Positions 50,801 through 62,692 of a DNA stretch of 64,000 nt are shown piece after piece. How positions within the stretch are numbered: the first letter of the stretch is position 1; the number at the start of each line of letters is the position of its first letter. Below the pieces are notes generated by a model, which had not been told where the DNA came from, did not search any database, and saw only the letters and a program-made list of their open reading frames with translations. The position numbers and the translations under genes are program-made. Origin of the DNA: Trigonopsis variabilis (taxonomy: Eukaryota; Ascomycota; Trigonopsidomycetes; Trigonopsidales; Trigonopsidaceae); the NCBI GenBank assembly GCA_003707065.3, contig PPXM03000004.1:62001-126000 (forward strand), read 5' to 3'.

Positions 50801-53026
50801 TTCGTTCCCTGCTCTATGCCATTTGGAGATATTGTTGCGCATGAGATCGGGACACCTGAACTGTTACCGATAACCAAAGAAGAAAATGCTCAGCTGGTTA
50901 AATCAAGTTTTCAATCGCTTTCTTTGATCGGTAATGACTATTTGCCTTCGATCCCTCTGACTTCTTTGGCGAAATATATAAATACACTTTACTGTTTTTG
51001 TCTTCAGCATAGTGATATAAACATATCCTTTACTGCCACTACTTTTTCGTGGACTGCAGCCGACTATTTGAAAGGCCTAAAAGAGGGGCAAGCGTTTTCT
51101 CTAAACAAGTCAGTGACATCTATCAAGGACATCAATAGACTCTTGAAGGAAAATGCAGGCGACGGTCTCGCAAAGTTATGGCTTTTAGCGTTGCTAAGAA
51201 TCTCCCAAGTCTGTTGCGATAGTCGTGTTGAGGTCCGTAATAGTGCTATCCAGATAGTGAACCGGATCTTCACCTCATATGGAGGAGATTTCACACCAGA
51301 AATATGGTTTTCTTGCTGCTATATTGTCCTCAAGACTTTTCATCATATCAAGTTTCTACAAACAAGGGAATCTGTCTCTACTAGTACAAGCTCTGAATCG
51401 TTTGAAAGTGAGTGCGGTCGGACCGTATTCTTAATCATGTCCGATGTTACTCAGCTTTACAAGGATATGATGGCAATATCAGATGCACAAGGAAAACTAT
51501 TTAACGACTCATGGCCTCTATTATCTTCTTATATGTCGTCTTTATTGAGTTATCATGTGTCTGAAATTACTGCTCAGGTTTTTTCTGCCTTTCGCGAAAT
51601 TCTGTCCCTAATCGTTAACGGTACCATTCAAGTGTCGCAACAATATAAAGAGCAGGCTTGGAAGCTATGGTTTGAAAATGGCATGAAATTGCCGTTAAAG
51701 CCTGCCAGTGCCACCTTGAAGGCACTGGTTTCAATTGTGGAGGCACTTCCTGAGCTATTAGCATTGATTGGAACACAGGCAGACGCAAACCATCTCTCTG
51801 AGGCCTTTGATGTGTTCTGGCGAGCTTTGTCGTGGAAATATTTGCCTCCGTTTACTTCTGATGTCGAAGTGATGACTGCGCTTCAACAGGCTATTTTGCG
51901 AGTTTGCGTTGAACTCGACTTTGAGAAAGGACACTTTACTGGTTTTGTTTTGAAAAAGTTGTGTCAGTTTGGCAGTTTAGCCTTTCTGAGCGAAAAGCCC
52001 GTATCTCCTAACCTTTCAGGAATACAATCAACTTCAAAAGGAGAACCAGGAATTCCCACTTATGTGGCCTTTAGTCAAGAGTGTTTTGCTCAGGTCACAT
52101 CGATCTTTACGACTTCAAGTACCAAACGAGAACTGGTTGCTGATGGTACTGTCAGTACTGTCGTGAGCTCGTTGGCACGACCAATCGAGAGAAACTTTTA
52201 CCTAGCAATCCTTAACAATTCGAGTCGAGCGGAAGCTTACAAAGATAAATTATGGCGTGCAGCAACCAACAATTTTATCACTGTCGTGGGAGATGTGCTG
52301 AAGTTGTTGCCTTCAGTGTCTGATAAATCGGTCAAGATCGAGATTTGGACAGAGACAATCAAGGGTGTCTGCTATATTCTCAACAGAAATTCCGAGGATG
52401 TCCTTTCATTTACGGAGGGTGAAGAGTTTGATATTAAGACTCTGATGTCCTTGATGGAATGGATTCGCCCTGGTATCAGTGATCCCGATATTCCGGACGA
52501 TCTGATAGAAATGCTATGCAAGCATCTCTTCTTGTGCTCCCGCCTATATGATTCAGATGATTCATTAATAGACGATTGTGCCCCGAAGGATGCACTTGAG
52601 AATCTGAGTAAAAGGCCGCGCTTTGGAAGGACAGACGAGATCTCAGTGACACCTAGGCGAAAATTAAGCCTCAAATGTTTGAATGAACTATTTGATATCT
52701 CGATTTCAGATGATAAGAGCCAAGATCGTCTATCTTGGGTGGCGATGGATTATTTTCTGTTGAGGTGCGGACTTGCTCTTTATGATTTTATGGCTGATCA
52801 GCCACTGCGAGGTCGTCTTCCAATTCCAAGGATTCAGAGAATTGAAATTGTCTCTGTATTGGAAGGGTTATTTTCGTTGTTTCAATATCGCAAAACGACG
52901 GCTACGAAACAACTTTATTCTCTCTTAGTTGGCAGTCTGGCATGGGCCTCGAGTGACTCAGAGATATTGGGTTTACTTCAGAGAATTTTCTATATAATGG
53001 ACGGAATACAGGATAGATCGGGGTAG
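47848..53026 (+). CDS. MON2: Golgi/endosome trafficking scaffold Mon2 (5' end unresolved)
   Basis: Clear exons are 47977-48049, 48082-48206 and 48260-53026, about 1655 residues, comparable to yeast Mon2 (1636). Mon2 is a large Sec7-related scaffold (DCB and HUS domains, no catalytic Sec7 domain) that acts at the trans-Golgi with Neo1 and Dop1. FISPFIIACSMRSIKEAALA, EVQLRVLQSLLPLLNNYW and SISNTASATFEQLVVAIFDR match the N-terminal DCB repeats. The middle has a Ser/Lys-rich linker. The first exon is uncertain. ATG 47848 plus a segment from 47938 (ISVEFKKKLTIR) looks right, but its frame does not join 47977 without a 29-nt intron (47948-47976) or a one-base indel near 47975. Confidence 0.82.
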
Positions 53027-53150
53027 GAAGAGAAGGAGAAGCGAAAAGGACAGCGATGGAGAAATGCAAGATGGCGTTGATGACTATGCGATAAAAAGTA
53101 CAACAGTGGCCTAATGAAATCAATACTCGCCGGTTAGGTTATTTTGAATA

Positions 53151-54634
53151 TCATTTCTGAATCCTCGGAAGTACTTCGGTCAGTAATTTTATAAATTGTA
53201 TGTGTACCTGATCTCTGAAATTTTCCTGGCCAATATCCATATTGGTGTGGCCCCTTTCACCGTAAGGTCGACGGACATAAGTTAATAATGAGCGAGACCC
53301 TGGATTTAGGAATGAATCAAAAGTTTCTTACATTTTGTAAAGTCTTGGACTGACCGGTAGCGGAGTTCCAAATCGGGATGATGAGGTAGGTTGAAGTCGC
53401 AGTTGTTAGCATAAGGGACCCAGCAGCACAGCCTAGCTCCAGGCTTGAGATGATCCGCACTGAAATTAAGAATGTCGACGATCAATTGGGGGAATGAATA
53501 AGGTTTTTTTGGAGGAATGTAGTCCGGTTTTCTGCAGAGTTAAGAAAGACATCTTAGAGCGGCTTACAAGAAGGATTTGTTTTGCTCGACGTTTATTTTC
53601 TCGAGCTTCTCTTCGTCTTTGAAGCCTAGAACCTTTAGCCCTTCTCGTACCCCATACGGAGGATCGCAGATGATTCCATCGAACTTAAAACCGCTTCTGA
53701 TTGGGTTATGAGTAAAATCAATCACCATTAGATCGCCGAAATGACAGAGGATATCGTACTGTTTGAAATTAGTGAGGACGTTCGGCTGTCCTTTTCCTTT
53801 TCCCTTCATTTGAGGTGAAAATAAATCAGATCCAAATGTCATCGCTCCAAAATGGCTCGCGCTTAGGATAAAACTACCTGTGCCGACAAAAGGATCATAG
53901 ACTAAATCTCCAGATTTTGCTTTAACCATATTTGCTGTAACCAAAGAGAGCTCTAATGTAGTTAGCAGCAGCCAGTGAACGAAGACGTACCCGCATCAAA
54001 AGAAGTCGTTCCTATATATTTCCGCTTTTTGAGATTGTAATGATCGGCGGCAGCTCTATCTGAGGCTCCAATGAACCTTCCAAGACAGATTTCTTTCAAT
54101 ATTGGAGTAGCATGAACAAAATCATCGATTATTGCAAAAGTCACATCAGGATTTTTCATACGAATAGGCCCATCGAAGCCGAGATACGAAAGTGCTTCGA
54201 ATAAATCTAATTGCTCCTTCATCGACCGACGATGGCCATGCCCAATATGGTCAAATTTAAATGAAGATGTCTTATATTTATCCTGATATTAAGCGGGCGA
54301 TTTCCTTTTATATGCTCACCCATCGTTGTCGAGATCTACTCTTGATGTCCTCGTGGAGTTCCTCGATAGATGAGCCTTTCCCCCACAACTCGTAAATTCC
54401 TCGAGCCAATATAGATCGTTTAATAAGGCGCGCAGCATCCTCATCAGAAGGTAAAGTCACGTAAACCAAAGGACTCTAGATTTGGTCAGCCTAGTCATAA
54501 GAACATTACCGTCTACGTACATGATCCCGATAAGAAGAGAAGTCCACTGATAGACCTTCAAGTTCAGCCAAGGTCTCTAGCTCTGGTTTCCGGAAATCAA
54601 AATGATCCTGAGCTAGTAATATTATATATTCCAT
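53151..54634 (-). CDS. TRM11: tRNA (guanine-10-N2) methyltransferase catalytic subunit Trm11
   Basis: Six exons (54521-54634, 54320-54475, 53991-54282, 53568-53952, 53332-53531, 53151-53299) with introns of 45, 37, 38, 36 and 32 nt give 431 residues; yeast Trm11 has 433. With Trm112 it makes m2G10 in tRNA. The N-terminal THUMP-like part begins MEYIILLAQDHFDFRKPELE. The SAM fold follows at KYIGTTSFDAELSLVTANMV, then VYDPFVGTGSFI (motif I), ICDPPYGVREGLKVLG (catalytic DPPY) and VQDFTKWSRSLLTYVRRP. An upstream in-frame ATG at 54721 would add 29 residues without family similarity. The 32-nt last intron is among the smallest here. Confidence 0.94.
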
Positions 54635-55126
54635 TTTGCACTGGGCTGGATCATGAAGAAATCTTGTTACAATTGGGAGAACTTTGAAAGTGCACGTGAC
54701 TTTATAGTCGACAGAGCCCATTCTCTTAATTAAGAATGTAGTTTGGCTCCTTGCTGCAGGAAAGTCACCGTGTAATTATGCCATAGAGTCATCAAAATTT
54801 ACAGCAATTGCTTCTATTTATTATATAGACCGAAGTCAACGGCACGCTAGCTGTCGTGCATCTATAAGAAACCGAGTTCTAGTCAAAATACAGAAAACAT
54901 CCAATTTCGGTTGAGTGAAAGTCATGTAGTATGATAAGACTCTGATATGGATATCAGTAGATATATGTTAGTTCCATAGTGTACAAAAAGACTTGAACTG
55001 TACGCCTGATCCCGAGAATCCGCTATACGAGAATGTTTTGAGAGAGATAGAGCTTGATGGTGTCAATCTTGTTTTTATAAATCTATGAATTCTATCAAAT
55101 ATTCATCTATGACATCTATGGCAAGA
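54635..55126. other. Intergenic TRM11/HUT1
   Basis: A 492-bp stretch between the TRM11 start and the HUT1 3' end, both on the minus strand. It includes CACGTGAC at 54693-54700 (Cbf1-like). No gene was seen. Confidence 0.3.
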
Positions 55127-56272
55127 TCACGAACTTTTATTCAGCCTTTTAGACCGCCGGTAAGGCGTCGACCCATTGGCTGTACCATTCCCATTGGCAA
55201 TAGCTGCTTTCTCAGCTTGCACATCAGGAGCATCTCCTTCCAGAATCTCAATCTTTCGTTTCTTCTCGACATATTTGATATATGCTTCACTACCGACACC
55301 GAGGAAAACTGCAGCTACACCTGTCCATTGACCCATGGTTAAATGATGACCAAACCAAACGACACTAAGGACCATCGAGAACATTTTTCGGGTGACTGTC
55401 ACAGTCACCAAGACCACAGAGCCGAAATGCTGAAGGGTGTAAAAGATGAAGATCTGGCCCAGAGCCCCACAAATGCCAAAAGTAAGGATATCAATTAAAG
55501 CTCGGGGATGCCTTGAGAAAAAGGCTAAAGAGTCGTTGAATTCAGATGATCCAGGGAGCAGCAGATAGATAGCCATTAGCACTACAGAGAGTGCGTTAAG
55601 GCAACACATCAACTGAGGTGCAGAGACTTCACGACGAGTTGCAAAAATGTTATCTTGAGTAGCATTCATAACACCATCTAGAAACAAGTTAACTGAGAGA
55701 AGAAAGAGACCCCATGTCCAAGACCCAGATAAAGATTGCCCTCTTCCTTTGCTTGAGCCAGGACTCGACAGAGTGAATACTAGGACTCCGAAAGTGACAA
55801 CAAATGCAACAACGTATTTATAAATGGGGTATCGCCGCCGATAAAGTGTCAAATGTAATAACATAACGGGGATCAGTTTACAAGATTTGCCCAACAGTAA
55901 GGTCACGTAATCGATATGGCGAAGACTGGCATATCCAAAGGGAGAGCTAAGGCATGATGTAAAAGCGACAAGAAGAAACCGAAAGAAAAGATCAAGGTTA
56001 CCAAAGATAGTCGTCCAGGCTTTCAAAGGACTAGCATGTGAATGGATACAGTAATAGAGATAACCAACTACTGATGCAGATAGTGACTGGATCAAATTAA
56101 TGACGACCGACCCACGAAATATTTCACCATCAGGTCCATAGGACGTGGTAGATATCCGTTCTTGAAGAATTCCCCATGACAGAAAGGCAGCGTAAATGCC
56201 TACGGTTAGCCTCAACAAGTAACCTTTCATACCTCCTATACAAATCGACAGACGGATAACGTCTTTACTCAT
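55127..56272 (-). CDS. HUT1: ER nucleotide-sugar transporter Hut1 (SLC35B1)
   Basis: Intronless, 381 residues from the ATG at 56272. Hut1/SLC35B1 is an ER membrane carrier described as UDP-galactose/UDP-glucose or ATP/ADP exchanger that supports ER folding. Eight to ten hydrophobic helices are visible. Diagnostic pieces are the start LTVGIYAAFLSWGILQERIS, ASLRHIDYVTLLLGKSCKLI (the LxKSCKxIPV motif), LFLDGVMNATQDNIFA and ALGQIFIFYTLQHFGSVVLV followed by TVTVTRKMFSM. The cytosolic tail is charged (EKKRKIEILEG and a Gly/Asn stretch, ending RRSKRLNKSS). It is divergent from the unknown gene at 56783. Confidence 0.92.
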   Translation of the reverse strand: MSKDVIRLSICIGGMKGYLLRLTVGIYAAFLSWGILQERISTTSYGPDGEIFRGSVVINLIQSLSASVVGYLYYCIHSHASPLKAWTTIFGNLDLFFRFLLVAFTSCLSSPFGYASLRHIDYVTLLLGKSCKLIPVMLLHLTLYRRRYPIYKYVVAFVVTFGVLVFTLSSPGSSKGRGQSLSGSWTWGLFLLSVNLFLDGVMNATQDNIFATRREVSAPQLMCCLNALSVVLMAIYLLLPGSSEFNDSLAFFSRHPRALIDILTFGICGALGQIFIFYTLQHFGSVVLVTVTVTRKMFSMVLSVVWFGHHLTMGQWTGVAAVFLGVGSEAYIKYVEKKRKIEILEGDAPDVQAEKAAIANGNGTANGSTPYRRSKRLNKSS

Positions 56273-56782
56273 ATGGGGGACGCAATGAGTGAGAGATAGA
56301 GAATGACCTGGTTTCAAAACGACTCAGCTGGCTTTGTATGTAACGGCACTTATGTAAGAACTTTGAAACTTTTAGGATGTAATTTGTGAATATCTCTGAG
56401 CGCACGAGTGAGTGTAAGAGCTAGTAACCAAAGTCATGAATGCTCTGGCTTTATTCAAGTTCTGAATCTATTTACTACAGTGGTTTGCAGTAACTGCGCA
56501 TAGAAATAGCGGCCTCTGACTTGTAGCGCCTTTGGAGCCAGAGGACCTCCTGATTCACCAGACATGTCCAATATTACCAGTCTTAGTAGTCATTGTGTTG
56601 TTGGTCGACTAATTGAGTAGGTTCCACAATGTATAATAGGAGGCGTTGATATGATTCACTTTTTATTTCTATCCATGCTTTTACCTGCGCTACCGATGAG
56701 CTAGCTACCTCTTGCTTCTAGTGCCAGCCACTATTACCGGAAAACGGACCCTAGATGAGCAATATAGCCAGATAATGGAAAA
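56273..56782. promoter_or_regulatory. Divergent promoter HUT1 / unknown 56783
   Basis: A 510-bp gene-free stretch. A two-codon upstream frame (ATG at 56774) ends just before the ATG at 56783. Nothing else was recognised. Confidence 0.3.
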
Positions 56783-57355
56783 ATGAGCCACTTTAGGTCG
56801 CCTAGCTTAATTGATATTGGAGATGAATTGGAGGTACAGAATGGCATTGGAGAAAAGAGAGTAAACCAATATAATGAGTGCTCAGCCATGATGAGGATTC
56901 TAAGGACTCAATTGAGAGTACTGGCGGATAACTTTTTTGTCCAGTTGAATAAATTACCGTATACGAAGAAAAAACAAGCCTTATCAGATTCCAAGTCCCA
57001 GAGGTTCTTACGAGGCTTCATGGCCTTGACTTGTGTTTTGGGGCATATCATGGCTGGAAGAAGCCGGTGGAGCAATGATCCCGCCGTACAAGCTGAAGCA
57101 ATTGCTTGTGAGACCGAATGGCAAAGTATATATAAACGATTCAGCTCTATCTGTTCTCTTCCTATTCCTAGACTAGATCGGAAAGATGTGGCAAAGCGAT
57201 ACTCTGGATCCGGCGGGGCTTGTAAAGTCTGTCGCTTGCACCCATCAGAAACTTTTCCTAGTATAGATGTTCCAGGGGTAAGCCGGGAATGGGTAGACAA
57301 TGGACATAAGATTTGTTTGGCTTGGTATAATAGAGAGACAAGGGGACAAGAATAG
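56783..57355 (+). CDS. Uncharacterised 190-residue protein
   Basis: Intronless, 190 residues, no family recognised. The middle is helical and basic (MMRILRTQLRVLADNFFVQL, KKKQALSDSKSQRFLRGFMA). The C-terminal third holds a Cys/His/Trp pattern (GGACKVCRLHPSE, then WVDNGHKICLAWYN) that could be a small metal-binding knuckle. The coding strand is open throughout, while the opposite strand carries a 130-codon shadow. A deeply diverged nuclear or mitochondrial factor is possible, but there is no basis for a function. Confidence 0.55.
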   Translation: MSHFRSPSLIDIGDELEVQNGIGEKRVNQYNECSAMMRILRTQLRVLADNFFVQLNKLPYTKKKQALSDSKSQRFLRGFMALTCVLGHIMAGRSRWSNDPAVQAEAIACETEWQSIYKRFSSICSLPIPRLDRKDVAKRYSGSGGACKVCRLHPSETFPSIDVPGVSREWVDNGHKICLAWYNRETRGQE

Positions 57356-57603
57356 CATATAATGGACCCTTAAAAATCACTCATCGTATGTATTCTATTG
57401 ATTAATCAACAACATGGTTCTTTCGCCGTTGGAAACAATCGTTTTGAAGGATGTAGGCCTGATATCGTATCTATGCTTTATCTCGTCTATCTCCGTAGCG
57501 CACAATCGCACCAACTACAGATGAGCCAGCAGGAGCAAGTGGCTCATCGGAAAGGCTACAATATGGAGTAGGCGCCAATTGGGGTAGTGAAATAATACTA
57601 ACT

Positions 57604-59380
57604 ATGCCCAGGGATCGATGGGAAACTCTTGTTGGACATAGTGGGAGAAGTCGGATGCCTCTTCGAGCATTGAGAGAGCGCTTAATAGCTGGCGGTGACC
57701 CGCTGATCAGGTCAGTTGCTTGGAAGGTAAATATAACATAAGATTATCCTTTTCTCAGATATTTCTAGATCTTATTATTATATCGAGAGCAGCCAGTTGA
57801 AGAATGGCCGAAGATGGTACATGAAAGACGAGCTTTATATGAAGATCTTCGAGATAAATACCTTACAGGCCAAAGTGATAAAGACGTCGACACTGATAAA
57901 GCCCGATTTCAAGATCCCCTTAGTGACTCTCTTGACGAAAACAAAAGTGTATGTGTTCCGAGGAACGCGGTTCTCTAATTATAGTCAAATGGAGTTAGTG
58001 TTGAACAACAAACTCAACTAAAACGAGAAATATTCCAGGACATTGAGAGAACCTTTCCTGAAATGTCCTTTTTCAGAGACCCCAAGGTCCAACAAGCCCT
58101 GTTGAATATTCTTACTATTTATGCATTATTGAATCCTGATGTGAGCTACAAGCAAGGAATGCATGAGCTACTTGCACCATTGTGTAATGTTAATTTAGTG
58201 GCGATTTGTCTAACCGCTTTTAGATTGGGTTGTTGATCTCGATTCTCAAAGTCGTCAGGGAGATCATTGTCGAGATGTCGTACTGGATGAAAAATATGTC
58301 GAGCATGACAGTTTCGAGCTATTTAGAGCTTTAATGGTTAATGGTAAAGTATGGTACGAAGATGAAGCTGGTGATATGCCTGCAACTGTGACAGTCGAGT
58401 CCAAATATATCCAGGAAGTGTTGTTACGCAATACGGACCCTGAACTGGAAGCACATCTGGAAAGATTAGAGATAGAACCCCAGATCTGGGGTATCCGATG
58501 GATAAGATTAATGCTAGGTAGAGAATTTGGCTTTAATCGACTTCTTCTTCTCTGGGATGCCATATTTGCCGCTGACACGTCCGACACATTAAACATCGTC
58601 TATTTTATCTGCTTGGCTATGTTGATTCGTCTCCATGAGATCCTCCTGAAGTCCGATTACGCGACTAATATTTCGACCTTACTTGATTACCCTTCTACTC
58701 TGACAGAAGACCCCTCTGGGTTTGTTCGTGATGCTCTCTACTTGAAGAAACATACGACAATGGAAGGCGGCCGCTATATAATGAAGATCCACAACATAGA
58801 TTCAACGTTGACTTCTCCATCAAGGCAAAACTTTGGTGGTTCATTTAAAGACTTTGCTCGGGCGGTATCAAAAAACATGCAAACGACCGGAGAAGAAATG
58901 AACCGTATGTGGGCCGAAAGAATGAAGAAAGTCGGCTCCAAATCCTCAGCCAGCCTTTATTTGAATCGCAGCGATGAGATCGACCATCCATTAGAACGCG
59001 AATTTTCTAAGGACAGGGAACGCCAGCAATTAGCAAAAGTTCTTGATCTTGCTGTTGATGTTTTGAAGGAAGAAGAATCCTCAATGGAGGCCAAATCGGA
59101 AGCCATAAAATATGTCATGTACGTCAGCGAGAGCCTCAAGAAGGAAAAACTACAAAGACTGAATAACCAATATCTACGCCCTATAAATAATTCCAGTAGC
59201 GGCCCTTCTGGAACATCGTCCAGGTCTGAAGACTTGGCCTCTTCCGAGCTTGAAGACCTTCCTAACTCAGCTAAAAACTCAAAGGATGCTCAGTTACTTT
59301 CAGGAGATTTTGCATTCCTGGTACTTGATCAAAAAACGCGTGCAGGTCTACCAGTTCCACGATCAAGGGACAAATCTTAG
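57604..59380 (+). CDS. TBC-domain Rab GAP, TBC1D5-like
   Basis: Four exons (57604-57726, 57769-57948, 57985-58183, 58224-59380) with introns of 42, 36 and 40 nt give 552 residues. TBC proteins accelerate GTP hydrolysis by Rab GTPases. The arginine-finger region is REIFQDIERTFPEMSFFRD and the glutamine finger VSYKQGMHELLAPLYWVVDL. IWGIRWIRLMLGREFGFNRL followed by LLWDAIFA is typical of the TBC1D5 group, which works on Rab7 with retromer at endosomes. The C-terminal 200 residues are a charged helical tail. The ATG chosen leads straight into the domain (SRMPLRALRERLIAGGDPLI); an exon further upstream cannot be excluded. The subfamily is judged from memory. Confidence 0.82.
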
Positions 59381-59906
59381 GATGCATGGCTAGTATCCAA
59401 ACACTCTTGATACTCATTTTTAAACAGAATACAGCATTCCAGGGTGCACTCCTTTATAATCTGTGTATAGTAATCCAAGTTTATCAAACTGATCGGATTT
59501 TTGTACTGCGATAAGGACATTTGAGATCCATTTTCTCGCAAACTTATATTTAATGAACAGATAACAGTGCTTGGTTTAGGTGGGCTAATTACCAATGTCA
59601 TTTTCCAGTATATACTGTAGCGCGGTGCATTAATCACTGAATGCGCGTTGCTATGCAACTTCACCAGCCAAATGTTTCGCACTTCTACAATAATACACCA
59701 CGAAAAAGCAGGTCCATCTGTTAACTGCGTTAATTAATACCAAGCCGTTATATATCCTTCTAGTCAAGAGACTACTTTTATTTTTTGAAGCACATCGTAT
59801 AACCTCTGATCAAAAGGTAGACCGGAGGTTACCGATTCTTTTCTTGAATTTAAGATCGCTTGGATATCTGGCATGCTTTTCTCGACAGATCTAAAGAAGA
59901 ATTATA
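59381..59906. promoter_or_regulatory. Intergenic TBC GAP/HOS4
   Basis: A 526-bp gene-free AT-rich stretch that contains the HOS4 promoter. I see nothing specific in it. Confidence 0.3.
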
Positions 59907-62427
59907 ATGAAAGGAAGCAATCAAGATAACATGTCGAATTTCTCTGACTTGAATAAGCATCCGTCTTCGCCTTTAAAAGGAAGGCCGATTCCTGAAAGTG
60001 ACTCGGAGTTGTCCGAGGCGGAAACTATTATATCGTCCCCTGTTAAGAGAGCATTAAAAAGAGAAAGAAGAGAATCATCGACTAAATTACAATCGTCTAT
60101 AGGAATTAGCGACGAAGAAGACAGAGAGGATGAAGAGGGGGACGAAGAAGAAGATCGGGAAGAATACGATTCAGTGCTCAATAAGCGAAGGCGGATAAAT
60201 GACCACAGCGTACGTGAGAGCGTGCGAATTGCAAATCTGCTAACCGTTATAGGACCAAGGATTTTCCGGGCGTAGGTCAATCGGGATCGCAAAGATCAAG
60301 AAACCCAACCGAACAAACAGAGACGCTAATGGAAGAAGTAAACTACAAAGAGCATGTGACCGAGGGAACTATGAAGAAGCTAAAGAACTAATTATGGCTG
60401 GTGCTGATGTGAACGATCAAGATTATGCAGGAAATTCAGCTTTACATGAAGCCGCATTGAACGGATATGATGATATTGTTCGGTTGCTGCTCAATAACGG
60501 TGCGACAGTAGATATTAAATCTGGCCAGGAAGACTTGGATACGCCGCTAATTGATGCAGCAGCAAATGGTAATCTTGAAAGTGTCAAGATTCTGCTAGAG
60601 CACGGTGCTGATCCAAGGATACGTAATGCCCACGGTGAAAATGCTTTGGATTCTGTTCGTTCTGATGTTGAAGATAGAGAAGAACTTGAGGAAGTTCTCA
60701 AAGAAGCTATGAGGGCAGCAAGAAAGAAGTTCGGGGTTTCCAGCACCCCAGGACAGGGTTCGAACAGTGGTGATTCTAACTCTTCAGCTCGAAGGCCAAG
60801 ATCTCAAAGGAAGAGAAGAGATGTTCCATGGGTTGATTTCACGACGCGAGCAGGTCGAGAGGCTGTTTATGATCGAGCAGCTGAGGGTGATCTTGAATAT
60901 ATTGGGGCTGCTTTGGAAGGAGGATTCAAACCTGATGCTGAAGCGGTGGCATTAGCTGCTAGGAATGGGCACAATGATTTGGTTGGTCTTCTCCTCGCTT
61001 ACGGAGCTCCAGTTAATGGCCTGGATACCGATGGTGATTCAGCTCTTCTAGCATGTGCAGGAAGAGGATATACATCGCTCATAAAGCTCCTTTTGGATTC
61101 TGGAGCCGATCCTTCGTATGTCAATGCAGAAGGAAAAAATAGCTATGAAATCGCTCGTGATGTACTGGGATCTGATGATGATGAGACTGTAATTCTAAAA
61201 CAGGCTTTGAGTAAGGTCAAAGATATCGGAAGAGGATCAGTAAAGTCCAAGGATGATGGTACTAAGCGCTCTGAGGTTTCCAATGCTGGGGATGATAGTG
61301 CGAACAGAAAAAAGGAAACGAAGATTCAGCCGTCTATCAGTAAACCGAAAAAGACTGAGTTGCACAATAAATCATCTAATGAACGGCTTGATAGTCGAAT
61401 GCTCAGCTCAAAGTTTCCGGCTCATGACAGAAAAGGATCAAAGACCGAAATAGTGGACGCAGCTAAGAGCGTGAAGTCTGATGTCAATGGAGATCAAGCC
61501 GACAAGGTCGACAAAGTCGAAAAAGCAGAGAGAGTAGCAAAAGGCTCTCATGTTGAAAGCAGTACTCATCTCGGCCCTTCGATTGTTAAAGTCAAAGTCG
61601 ACAAAGAAAGAAAGAGCACCTTTTTTCAAAGTCAGTCATCGAGAGATATCCACAAGATCTTTAGAAAAACTAGCGGACTGCCTCCCAAGATCATTCACCG
61701 GCCTTCTGAGGAGAAGAGTGATAACCCTTCTGAGAGTATGACAAAGGAATCCGGTGGCCTATCTGGAACAAGGATGGCAGAGACAGTGGAAGCAACGATG
61801 ACTGAGTCATCTCGCGAAGTGACTCCAGCTCCAAAGGAGAAACTTAAAATTAAAAGATATCTTAGCTATTTGCCATTGTTTTCGCTAGAAGTGAACACCC
61901 ACAAGATTTCTGGATATAGCAGGAAAGGCGATAGATGTGCTTGTGTGGTCAAATTCCAAGTTTTGAAGCTATTGGAAGCGTTTACAAATCAAACTATGAG
62001 TTTAGGTGAGTCAATTGGTTATATAAAAGCTAATATAGTAGACATATCAGCAGAGTACGAGGCTACACCGGAAGAGCGAGCCAAATATTGGAGTCCACTC
62101 TCATCATTATTCTTTTCGAACGCACGGTATGAACTGTATGACTACCAGGAGATGATGGTACAACAAGCCATGCGAAAGGTACAATTCTTGGAAGAGCCGT
62201 TGATTTTCGTTCCATTGGAAGATGCATTCGAGCTTTTGGAAGCTAATCATAGGGAACTGTACTCTCAAGTGAAAGCGATGGGGTTAGTATTGCTTGAACC
62301 AGTGGACAGTGAAGAGAAAACATCCTCCTCTAAGAAAATAAATGTCACAAGGAAAGGTGATTGCTTGCCGATAAATTTCCGTTTCAAACTTGGGAATCCA
62401 GAATGCCTAGAAGGTGCTGAAATATAA
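59907..62427 (+). CDS. HOS4: Ankyrin-repeat Set3C-type corepressor subunit (Hos4-like)
   Basis: Two exons (59907-60209 and 60253-62427) with a 43-nt intron give 825 residues. Hos4 is an ankyrin subunit of the Set3/Hos2 histone-deacetylase complex. After an acidic N-terminus (GISDEEDREDEEGDEEEDRE), the first ankyrin block is RSKLQRACDRGNYEEAKELI, ADVNDQDYAGNSALHEAALN and DIVRLLLNNGATVDI. A second block (AAEGDLEYIGAALEGGFKPD, HNDLVGLLLAYGAPVNGLDT) sits about 130 residues on. A Lys/Ser-rich linker leads to a fungal C-terminal domain (SYLPLFSLEVNTHK, WSPLSSLFFSNARYELYDYQ). This two-block layout fits the Hos4/ANKRD11 group. An alternative is another fungal ankyrin protein. Confidence 0.75.
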
Positions 62428-62692
62428 AGCTTGGCCACAGTGTAAAGGTTCCATGGGTCGATAAGAGGAAATTGTGTATTTTTATTATGTTAAGGTTAGT
62501 GTACGGAATATATAGTGTATCAAGCAATTCATAGAAGATTGGAATGTGAACTTTCTAACGATAGCATCACGAGTTGTAGTAGCCGTTGACTGAGCTGTCA
62601 CACAGCAGGCCGAGCGCTACAGCTAGCTATATTGGCCCATTGACTTCGGAGTACGACGCCCTGACAGAGAAGTCGGTCTACGATAGAGGAAG

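Noticed and set aside
60757-60765. GGTTCGAAC resembling a tRNA B box
   Set aside because: It is in frame inside HOS4; no A box, acceptor stem or anticodon arm can be drawn around it.
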